Shown here: positions 1 to 4,378 of the stretch, piece by piece | Layout of the letters: each line of letters begins with the position of its first letter | How positions within the stretch are numbered: the first letter of the stretch is position 1 | From: Polaribacter sp. | GTDB lineage: Bacteria > Bacteroidota > Bacteroidia > Flavobacteriales > Flavobacteriaceae | Reading direction: 5' to 3' | Assembly: GCA_029248845.1 (NCBI GenBank) | Contig: JAQWIO010000033.1 | Coordinates: 1-6,027, forward strand | DNA length: 6,027 nucleotides | Notes under the pieces: generated by a model | What the model saw: only the letters and a program-made list of their open reading frames with translations | The model's database searches: none | Told to the model about the DNA's origin: nothing | Made by a program: the position numbers and the translations under genes

Positions 1-2
1 TT

Positions 3-131
3 TTACTTGCGCGGCAATTATTAGAAAAACAGTATATTTACCATAGTAATACGTTCTTTAAAATAAAAATTTGTGAAATGTTTTGGGATAGAACTGTCAG
101 AATATGGGCTATTGTTAAAAAAAACGCATAA
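3..131 (+). CDS. C-terminal end of an unrecognised gene cut by the window edge (possible immunity gene of a preceding RHS cassette)
   Basis: The third frame is open from the first bases of the window to a TAA at 129-131, giving at least 42 residues that end in WAIVKKNA. A stop-free run of that length is moderately unusual in such AT-rich DNA, and the peptide mixes aromatic, basic and aliphatic residues like a real protein end (KICEMFWDRTVRIW). I do not recognise the family. The last base of its stop codon is also the first base of the codon where RHS core homology starts downstream. In RHS loci a displaced tip usually lies directly behind the immunity gene of the cassette that displaced it, so that role is a reasonable inference from position only. 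The start lies outside the window. Confidence 0.4.
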   Translation, partial: LLARQLLEKQYIYHSNTFFKIKICEMFWDRTVRIWAIVKKNA

Positions 132-1060
132 ACTATTATCCCTTTGGACTTAAACACAAAGGGTATAATAATGTAACAAGTTCTAATGGGAATTCTGTGG
201 CGCAGAAGTTTGGGTTTGGTGGAAAGGAGTTGTCTGAAGAACTCGGACTTCAATGGCACGACTTTAGTGCTAGAAATTATGATGCGAGTTTAGGAAGATG
301 GATGAATATTGATCCATTAGCTGAACAGATGAGAAGACATAGCCCTTATAACTATGCTTTTAATAATCCAATATATTTTATAGATCCAGATGGGATGAAA
401 CCAATGGATTGGTTTGAAAATGGTAAAGGAGATATCGTTTGGCATGATAGCAAAGAAAAATCCTTTACAAATGATAAAGGAGCATGGAAGAATGTGGGTG
501 CTAATCTTAACGAAGTAAAAGAACATTTAAAATTACCAGCTGATAAATCATTCTCTAAATCCGATACAAATGTAATGGCAGTAGGAAATGCAAAAGGGGG
601 GCTTCCTGTACCTGTTGGAATAACTGTTAGTGGTAAAGTCAGCTCTAGTTTGACATTGAGTAATGCAGGAGAAAGTGGTAATGAGCGTATTGATGGTAAA
701 ACTGAAATAACAGGGGTCAATATAAATACAACTGTGGGAGTAAATACAAATGCTCCTGGTGTTTCGTTGAATAAAGTTGGAGGAGAAACATCTATGTTTA
801 GTAAATGGACTCCAACTGGAAATTCTCCATCTGCAACAGGAAAGATAACCAACAAAGAAGGTCCTATGGTTAGAGCAACAAATACTTCAGGGAAAATGGG
901 TACTTCAACTATAAGTATCAATCTAAAGAAATATAATAGATTAACTCGAAAACATAGTAATACACCTAAGTCTATAAACGTTAAAACAAATATCACGGGG
1001 AAACATGGTTTTCGACCTAAAGTTTATACTACCAATCATAAAATACATCTAAAACCTTAA
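131..1060 (+). CDS. Displaced RHS tip: end of RHS core domain plus variable C-terminal (toxin-like) domain, no proper start codon
   Basis: The frame is open from 119 (in-frame TAA at 116-118) to 1060. From 131 it reads NYYPFGLKHKGYNN, then QKFGFGGKELSEELGL, ARNYDASLGRWMNIDPLAEQ, SPYNYAFNNPIYFIDPDGM, which is the conserved end of the Bacteroidetes RHS repeat-associated core. Whole RHS proteins have well over a thousand residues; here everything before NYYPFGL is missing. There is no ATG before the one at 302 inside the core; a GTG at 197 is the earliest conventional start and would give 287 residues. After DPDGM come about 220 variable residues: a WFENGKGDIVWHD linker common in such proteins, a Ser/Thr/Gly/Asn-rich stretch, and a basic last 50 residues with several His, Lys and Arg (ending NHKIHLKP). 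No known nuclease, deaminase or peptidase motif is visible, so the activity is unknown. The lipoprotein gene follows after 3 bases. It is probably a silent cassette that becomes active only if recombined onto a full RHS gene; a short independent product from GTG 197 cannot be excluded. Confidence 0.85.
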   Translation, partial: NYYPFGLKHKGYNNVTSSNGNSVAQKFGFGGKELSEELGLQWHDFSARNYDASLGRWMNIDPLAEQMRRHSPYNYAFNNPIYFIDPDGMKPMDWFENGKGDIVWHDSKEKSFTNDKGAWKNVGANLNEVKEHLKLPADKSFSKSDTNVMAVGNAKGGLPVPVGITVSGKVSSSLTLSNAGESGNERIDGKTEITGVNINTTVGVNTNAPGVSLNKVGGETSMFSKWTPTGNSPSATGKITNKEGPMVRATNTSGKMGTSTISINLKKYNRLTRKHSNTPKSINVKTNITGKHGFRPKVYTTNHKIHLKP

Positions 1061-1063
1061 ATA

Positions 1064-1648
1064 ATGAAGAAATTAATTTTATTTTTTGTAGTAGTTTGTC
1101 TCTTATCTTGCAATGAAATATCTAAGAAATGTGACGAGTATTATAACAATTATATTGACTTATCATTTGAATCTAAAAATGATGAAGCTTTATCTGCTAT
1201 TAATAAAGCCATAGAATGTAATGAAAAGTCAGAAGAATATAGATTCGAAAAAGTAAAGCATTTGATTTCTATGAGTAATCTTTTAGAAGCAAAAAAATCT
1301 CTTTCAGCTTTAGGGAAGATTAATAATTCATTTGTAACAGAATTACCACTAAAAGCCATCTTAGAATTAAGATCAGGAGATAAATTAAAGGGAGATAAAG
1401 AGTTGAGAGAAGTTTTTAAAAATCTTTCAAAAATTAAATATGATAAGGATAATTTTAACAAGTTTTTTTATAAGCTTTTAACTCAAATATATGTTGAAGG
1501 AAAACAATCTACTATAAGAGTAATCAACAATCAAGATATTTATAATAGCCTTAATGAAAAGGAAGTGATAGTTAATCTAGAAAATATGATAAATTCTGAA
1601 ATGGATAGTTTAGATATTTTATATAAAACTTTTCAAATTATATATTAA
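1064..1648 (+). CDS. Small lipoprotein, weak TPR-like character; candidate immunity protein of the RHS tip
   Basis: This encodes 194 residues starting MKKLILFFVVVCLLSCNE: two Lys, a hydrophobic stretch and a lipobox LLSC with the lipidated Cys at about residue 16, so export and anchoring to a membrane are expected. The mature part is largely helical and charged. Residues about 37-70 (SKNDEALSAINKAIECNEKSEEYRFEK) and 72-115 (SNLLEAKKSLSALGKI and following) look like degenerate tetratricopeptide helices, a scaffold for binding other proteins. I cannot assign a named family. The ATG lies 3 bases after the RHS stop, so the two are co-transcribed or translationally coupled. In polymorphic toxin systems the gene directly behind the variable C-terminal domain normally encodes its specific immunity protein; that role is inferred from position only. 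A lipoprotein immunity protein would suggest that the toxin acts in the periplasm or on the envelope. A + strand terminator hairpin follows at 1761-1793. Confidence 0.8.
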   Translation: MKKLILFFVVVCLLSCNEISKKCDEYYNNYIDLSFESKNDEALSAINKAIECNEKSEEYRFEKVKHLISMSNLLEAKKSLSALGKINNSFVTELPLKAILELRSGDKLKGDKELREVFKNLSKIKYDKDNFNKFFYKLLTQIYVEGKQSTIRVINNQDIYNSLNEKEVIVNLENMINSEMDSLDILYKTFQIIY

Positions 1649-1665
1649 CGTTATGCATCGTTTAG

Positions 1666-1699
1666 CCCGATGGCGCGGATTTCCCGATGGCGCGGATTT
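1666..1699 (+). repeat. Two perfect head-to-tail copies of a 17-bp repeat
   Basis: The sequence CCCGATGGCGCGGATTT occurs at 1666-1682 and again, without a single base between, at 1683-1699. Further copies are at 1972-1988 (direct) and 2306-2322 (inverted). It is GC-rich in very AT-rich surroundings. Only the second copy leads into the 33-bp hairpin repeat, so the first is likely a slippage or unequal-recombination product. Confidence 0.9.
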
Positions 1700-1735
1700 G
1701 CCACAAAAGTGCTAGCGCGGAAATGTTTTCCGTGC
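1683..1735 (+). repeat. 53-bp direct repeat, copy A (17-mer plus 33-bp hairpin element)
   Basis: The 17-mer is followed after 3 bases by a 33-base block (1703-1735). By hand comparison this 53-base stretch matches 1972-2024 at 50 positions, and the 33-base block is identical to 2129-2161. Inside it GCGCGGAAA (1715-1723) pairs with TTTCCGTGC (1727-1735) around a TGT loop, giving a 9-bp stem with one G-T pair. It lies 17 to 55 bases behind the lipoprotein stop codon. It behaves like a REP-type palindromic repeat; its origin and function are not known to me. Confidence 0.85.
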
Positions 1736-1760
1736 CGTTAAAAGTAAATAAATATTATAG

Positions 1761-1793
1761 AAAACTACTTTAACCAATTAGAGTAGTTTTTTT
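1761..1793 (+). terminator. Rho-independent terminator for the RHS tip / lipoprotein unit
   Basis: AAAACTACT (1761-1769) pairs perfectly with AGTAGTTTT (1782-1790) around a 12-base loop, and the right arm runs into a stretch of seven T ending at 1793. It is the first hairpin with a T tract behind the lipoprotein gene. The AT-rich stem with A on the left side means it could also act weakly on the opposite strand. Confidence 0.65.
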
Positions 1794-1814
1794 ATGCAAT
1801 AGATTTAAGTTTAA

Positions 1815-1970
1815 CCAGATGGAATGGCTCCAGAAGATATTATTTTATCTTCTAATTTAACTGATGAAGAAAGAAATAAAGTACTTTCAGACTTACAATC
1901 ATTAACTGATGATAGTTTAAAAATAGACGGAAATAAAGTTGTGATAGCTAGTACCAATAATGGAAAAAAA
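1815..1970 (+). pseudogene. Stump of a second RHS C-terminal tip, truncated at both ends
   Basis: The frame reads P-D-G-M-A-P-E-D-I-I-L (CCA at 1815, ATG at 1824), the same DPDGM joint that closes the RHS core in the first tip (there at about 383-397). A TAA at 1812-1814 replaces the expected Asp codon, so the core side is lost. About 48 residues follow (SNLTDEERNKVLSDLQSLTD, then DSLKIDGNKVVIAST), resembling from memory the first part of toxin domains attached to other Bacteroidetes RHS proteins. The frame then runs straight into repeat copy B at 1972 and ends at 2030 with residues encoded by the repeat. An ATG-to-stop ORF (1824-2030, 68 codons) exists, but with one third encoded by the repeat and no ribosome site I take it as a relic, not a gene. 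Confidence 0.65.
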
Positions 1971-1971
1971 A

Positions 1972-2024
1972 CCCGATGGCGCGGATTTTCAACAAAAGTG
2001 CTAGCGCAGAAATGTTTTCCGTGC
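1972..2024 (+). repeat. 53-bp direct repeat, copy B
   Basis: A perfect 17-mer lies at 1972-1988 and the 33-base block at 1992-2024. It differs from copy A at three positions, two in the 3-base joint and one (A instead of G at 2008) that puts a mismatch in the hairpin stem. Copies A and B bracket the second RHS stump and the 1761-1793 terminator like the ends of a cassette. Confidence 0.85.
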
Positions 2025-2125
2025 ATTTAACGATCAATAATTTAAATGAACCCAAGTGTTCTGCACTTTGGTTTTTCTTGTTTAAAAAGATGTGTTATCT
2101 TTAGAAAACAAAAAAAAATTGCATG
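1989..2125 (+). repeat. Tandem unit 1 (about 137 bp) with built-in hairpin and terminator
   Basis: The unit starts TCAACAAAAG and contains in order: the 33-base hairpin element (1992-2024), an AT-rich spacer, a terminator-like stem-loop (2051-2076), a small stem AAAGAT/ATCTTT (2086-2091 with 2097-2102), and an A-rich end with TTGCATG. The first 59 bases match the next unit (from 2126) with only four differences, all transitions. No open frame of interest lies in it and no promoter is evident. Confidence 0.8.
2051..2076 (+). terminator. Terminator-like hairpin in tandem unit 1
   Basis: CCCAAGTG (2051-2058) pairs with CACTTTGG (2064-2071) around loop TTCTG with one C-T mismatch, and five T follow. 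It has the form of a + strand rho-independent terminator although no intact gene precedes it; the same loop and stem recur in unit 2. Confidence 0.6.
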
Positions 2126-2253
2126 TCAACAAAAGTGCTAGCGCGGAAATGTTTTCCGTGCATTCAACGATCAACAATCTAAATTAACCAAGTGTTCTGC
2201 ACTTGGATTTTTACTTTTCTAAGATTTATTTTATCTTAGAAAAAAATTGCATA
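2126..2253 (+). repeat. Tandem unit 2 (about 128 bp), with start of a third copy after it
   Basis: This has the same order of parts as unit 1: TCAACAAAAG, hairpin element (2129-2161; stem 2141-2149 with 2153-2161, loop TGT), terminator (2188-2212), an AT stem-loop, and an end in TTGCATA. The AT stem-loop is longer here: TTTTCTAAGAT (2215-2225) pairs perfectly with ATCTTAGAAAA (2233-2243). A third copy begins at 2254 (TCAACAAAA) but loses similarity after about ten bases. The preceding 17-mer seen before copies A and B is absent here. Confidence 0.8.
2188..2212 (+). terminator. Terminator-like hairpin in tandem unit 2
   Basis: CCAAGTG (2188-2194) pairs perfectly with CACTTGG (2200-2206) around loop TTCTG, followed by A and five T (2208-2212). 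It is the unmismatched version of the stem-loop in unit 1 and the last + strand terminator candidate before the converging terC gene, so it would shield that gene from read-through. Confidence 0.65.
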
Positions 2254-2294
2254 TCAACAAAATACAAAGCTACCGTGAAAGGAGATAAAGAAAT

Positions 2295-2322
2295 GCACGG
2301 ATTGCAAATCCGCGCCATCGGG
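2295..2322 (-). repeat. Inverted copy of the 17-bp repeat with a variant hairpin
   Basis: On the minus strand the 17-mer occupies 2322-2306 and continues into a palindrome: GCGCGGATT, loop TGC, AATCCGTGC (2315-2295). The stem has nine positions with one G-T pair, the same plan as the hairpins of copies A to C, but the two inner pairs are swapped (TT/AA for AA/TT). The repeat lies 60 bases from the terC stop codon. Confidence 0.85.
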
Positions 2323-2382
2323 TTTGCTATGAATACAAGGTGCAATTTCCATTATAAATCAGGAAGCTACTTTAAATCAAAA

Positions 2383-3180
2383 CTACTTCTTTTTTGCAGC
2401 TAAAAGCTTCTTTTGATATTTGCTTTGCACAACATCAACAATAACTAAAATTGCAAGCACAAAATAGAATGTTGTTTGACTCATGGGTACAATTTCTTTT
2501 CCAAACAATGTTAAATGTGCCAAATGACCTCCTTCGGTAACTAGCATAATGCCAACAATAAAAAGAATAAACAACCCTAAGACCTCGTACATTCTATTTT
2601 TTGTTAAAAAAATAGAAATTCTATCTGCGAGAAGCAACATCAATAATCCACTGATAACAATGGCAATCGTCATTACAATAAAAGCAATTGTAGCATTTTC
2701 GATTTCGCTTGTCAACCCAATAGCGGCCAAAATTGAATCGAAAGAAAAAACCAAATTCATTAACACAATACTCGCAATAACAGCATTTGAAGACTTTGGG
2801 TCTTTACTAGCATCTGTTGATAGATCAGATAGATCATTACTGGCAATCAGGTGCCAAATTTCTTTGATGGCGGTATAGATGATAAAACCTCCACCAACAA
2901 GAACAATGATGCTATGGCCGTTAAAGGCAAATGAAGTAATACCTTCGAGTTTCCCTGTTAACAAAGAAAAAGGTTCTTGAAAGAAATCAATCACAGAGAC
3001 CAATACGAAAAGAAGGATGATTCTTAGTACGATTGCGATTAAAATGCCTCTTTTCCGAACCTTTTTTTGGTCGGCTACAGGCGCTTTTTTAGATTCTAAA
3101 GAAATATATAATAAATTATCAAAGCCCAATACAGCTTGTAATAAGATTAGCATAACGAGTGTAAAAATAATTTCGAACAT
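2383..3180 (-). CDS. TerC family integral membrane protein (probable metal-ion, e.g. Mn2+, exporter)
   Basis: The product has 265 residues and reads as TerC from end to end. A first half begins with a membrane segment containing AVLGFDNLLYIS (Asp21, Asn22) and a second half contains NLVFSFDSILAAIG (Asp148, Ser149). These two Asp-containing repeats are the family's signature and its presumed cation path. Around seven hydrophobic segments are visible (about 3-20, 45-64, 90-105, 135-154, 165-185, 200-215, 236-250), with a charged loop at 113-130 and a basic tail ending LLAAKKK. The length fits the short TerC group. Relatives are named for tellurite resistance; several studied members export manganese or load metal into secreted enzymes, so metal export is the family expectation, not shown here. 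The ATG at 3180 is the first Met of the frame. The gene follows the TauE-type gene after 74 bases with its own promoter-like box at 3218-3225. Confidence 0.93.
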   Translation of the reverse strand: MFEIIFTLVMLILLQAVLGFDNLLYISLESKKAPVADQKKVRKRGILIAIVLRIILLFVLVSVIDFFQEPFSLLTGKLEGITSFAFNGHSIIVLVGGGFIIYTAIKEIWHLIASNDLSDLSTDASKDPKSSNAVIASIVLMNLVFSFDSILAAIGLTSEIENATIAFIVMTIAIVISGLLMLLLADRISIFLTKNRMYEVLGLFILFIVGIMLVTEGGHLAHLTLFGKEIVPMSQTTFYFVLAILVIVDVVQSKYQKKLLAAKKK

Positions 3181-3217
3181 GGTTGTTTATAATTTAGTTA
3201 GTCCTTTTTATGAGCAT

Positions 3218-3225
3218 CAAATATA
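3218..3225 (-). promoter_or_regulatory. Possible -7 box (TATATTTG) for the terC-family gene
   Basis: On the minus strand TATATTTG matches the Bacteroidetes -7 consensus TAnnTTTG and lies 37 bases before the ATG. I find no TTG at the usual distance upstream, so it is a half match; the gene may instead, or also, be read from the TauE-type gene before it. Confidence 0.35.
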
Positions 3226-3254
3226 TTTAAACAAATCAAATCTTGCCTTGAATT

Positions 3255-4022
3255 TTATAACAAATACTTCCATAAAATTCGAAGACTCACAAATGCGATT
3301 AAAATAGCCGTTGCTTTTTTTAGCTGAAAAGGGGTAAAGTACTTAATGCTAACTCTACTGCCAATCTGCCCACCTATAAAAACAGTAATTAAAAGAATTG
3401 AGGTGAACTTCCCATCCATCTCAAAATTCGGATTTGAATACTGTCCTAAAAACCCGGCAAATGAATTAACTAGAATAAAAAAACTTGCAGCAGCAGCTAT
3501 TTTCTTGGGAGTATCCCAGTTTGTGAGGTGTAAAAGAGGTGCTAAAAAAATACCACCACCAATGCCAACTATTCCAGAAACAAACCCAATAATTCCTCCA
3601 TACATTCCGTTTTGTATTGGTTTTGAAGCAATGTTTTTTTGATCTGAAGAAATCATCTGTTTAGAGATCCACATGGTGATTGCAGTAAATAAAAGTGTAC
3701 AGCCTAATAAAATAAAAAAGAATTCTTTACTGATGATCAGATATCCACCGATGTAAGCAAAAGGAACACTCAATAATACTAATGGGGTTGTTTTTTTCCA
3801 ATCTATTTTTTTCTGTTGATGAAATAAAAATACATTACCAGATACCACAACAATATTGCAAAGTAGCGCAGTAGCTCTAATTTGCGTAAAAATAATACCC
3901 GTTAGAGCTAAAATGGCTAAATAACTAGAACCACCCCCAAAACCTACAGAAGAGTATAAAATAGCAACTAAGAAAAATAGTAGAATAAGGAACCAGTATT
4001 GGATAAAAATATCTAAAATCAA
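3255..4022 (-). CDS. Sulfite exporter TauE/SafE (TSUP) family membrane protein
   Basis: The product has 255 residues with the internal two-fold repeat of the TSUP family. YSSVGFGGGSSYLAIL is at residues 23-38, and GFVSGIVGIGGGIFLAPLLH at 146-165. Both carry the Gly-rich turn that marks each half; GSRVSIKYFTP at 221-231 is the usual late motif. About eight hydrophobic segments fill the rest, with a polar middle loop at 120-138. Members move sulfite, sulfonates or other small organic or sulfur anions across the cytoplasmic membrane; the substrate here cannot be told. The only sensible start is TTG (4022-4020): an in-frame TAA lies four codons upstream and no Met occurs before the first motif. 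This gene precedes the TerC gene in the same direction and is divergent from the DUF4212 gene, with 86 bases between the two starts. Confidence 0.93.
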   Translation of the reverse strand: MILDIFIQYWFLILLFFLVAILYSSVGFGGGSSYLAILALTGIIFTQIRATALLCNIVVVSGNVFLFHQQKKIDWKKTTPLVLLSVPFAYIGGYLIISKEFFFILLGCTLLFTAITMWISKQMISSDQKNIASKPIQNGMYGGIIGFVSGIVGIGGGIFLAPLLHLTNWDTPKKIAAAASFFILVNSFAGFLGQYSNPNFEMDGKFTSILLITVFIGGQIGSRVSIKYFTPFQLKKATAILIAFVSLRILWKYLL

Positions 4023-4093
4023 TAGAGTTTTTTAATAGAATTAAATAAAAACTAAAAATAGATAAATAAATATTTATATTGCAAAAATTTAAT

Positions 4094-4122
4094 CAAACTT
4101 ATCATAATATGTCAGCTAACAA
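4094..4122 (-). promoter_or_regulatory. Candidate promoter of the TauE/SafE-type gene (TTG-N18-TAAGTTTG)
   Basis: Read on the minus strand, TTG at 4122-4120 is followed after 18 bases by TAAGTTTG (4101-4094). This fits the Bacteroidetes vegetative pattern of TTG at -33 and TAnnTTTG at -7. It lies about 70 bases before the TTG start. Its upstream half lies inside the first codons of the divergent DUF4212 gene (ATG at 4109), so the two units would share and compete for this segment. Confidence 0.45.
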
Positions 4123-4366
4123 CGCAAAACAATATTGGAGAAAGAATTTAAAATACGTCTCCATACTCTTAAGTATCTGGTTTTTGGTGTCCTTTGTTTT
4201 CGGTATTCTTCTCGTAGATGAACTCAATACCATAAGATTAGGAGGCTTTAAACTCGGTTTTTGGTTTGCACAACAGGGCTCAATTTATGTTTTTGTAATT
4301 CTCATTTTTGTATATATAAAATTGATGAACAAATTGGATAAAGAATTTGGTTTTAATAAAGATTAA
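4109..4366 (+). CDS. DUF4212 protein, small subunit of a sodium:solute symporter
   Basis: The product has 85 residues from MSANNAKQYW. It carries a short charged N-terminus (QYWRKNLKY), a membrane segment at about 18-36, the conserved IRLGGFKLGFWFAQQGSIY at 42-60, a second membrane segment to about 73, and a basic/acidic tail (KLMNKLDKEF). This is the full DUF4212 pattern, also modelled as the small subunit of VC_2705-type sodium:solute symporters. I choose ATG 4109 over an upstream in-frame TTG at 4079 because homologues start a few residues before the YWRKNLKY motif. There is no clear Shine-Dalgarno site, as is normal in this phylum. The symporter gene starts 12 bases after the stop, so the two form one operon. 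The product probably sits in the inner membrane beside the large subunit; its exact role in transport is not established as far as I know. Confidence 0.93.
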   Translation: MSANNAKQYWRKNLKYVSILLSIWFLVSFVFGILLVDELNTIRLGGFKLGFWFAQQGSIYVFVILIFVYIKLMNKLDKEFGFNKD

Positions 4367-4378
4367 AAAAATAAAATT

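Larger units (their letters stand above)
1649..2382. other. 734-base stretch without an intact gene: repeat array and RHS relics
   Basis: Everything I can see here is listed separately: three hairpin elements and a fourth, inverted one, four 17-mers, three terminator-like stem-loops, a tandem array of two units and a bit, and the second RHS stump. The last 60 bases (2323-2382) next to the terC stop codon show no further repeat and no convincing terminator for terC. Small ORFs in the stretch read through repeats and are not supported. Confidence 0.75.

Noticed and set aside
352..996. Long minus-strand ORF (214 codons) opposite the RHS tip
   Set aside because: It lies wholly antisense to a frame with clear RHS core homology; its hydrophobic, Pro/Phe-rich translation is what the complement of an Asn/Lys/Gly-rich gene gives.
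1824..2030. ATG-to-stop ORF of 68 codons as an intact gene
   Set aside because: The last 20 codons are repeat copy B, and the first 48 continue an RHS DPDGM joint; it is a relic of a larger protein.
1666..2322. CRISPR array
   Set aside because: The repeats are spaced unevenly, differ in orientation, and the intervening sequences are themselves repeated or coding relics and not unique spacers of constant length; no cas-like gene is near.
2203..2403. ORF of 66 codons, including an inner ATG at 2294 with a good GGAG-like site before it
   Set aside because: Its middle is the inverted 17-mer and hairpin, and it runs into the 3' end of the terC gene; the apparent ribosome site is best taken as chance in a purine-rich stretch.
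3181..3254. Manganese riboswitch (yybP-ykoY type) before the terC-family gene
   Set aside because: Only 74 AT-rich bases are available and I see no paired stems or conserved loop of that riboswitch.
4030..4085. Promoter for the DUF4212/symporter operon (TATATTG around 4076)
   Set aside because: Only a partial match to TAnnTTTG with one base missing, in a stretch of nearly pure A/T where such matches are common by chance.
4079..4108. Ten-residue N-terminal extension of the DUF4212 protein from TTG 4079
   Set aside because: The conserved family sequence starts near the ATG at 4109; the extension codes for Asn/Gln/His-rich residues without counterpart that I know.
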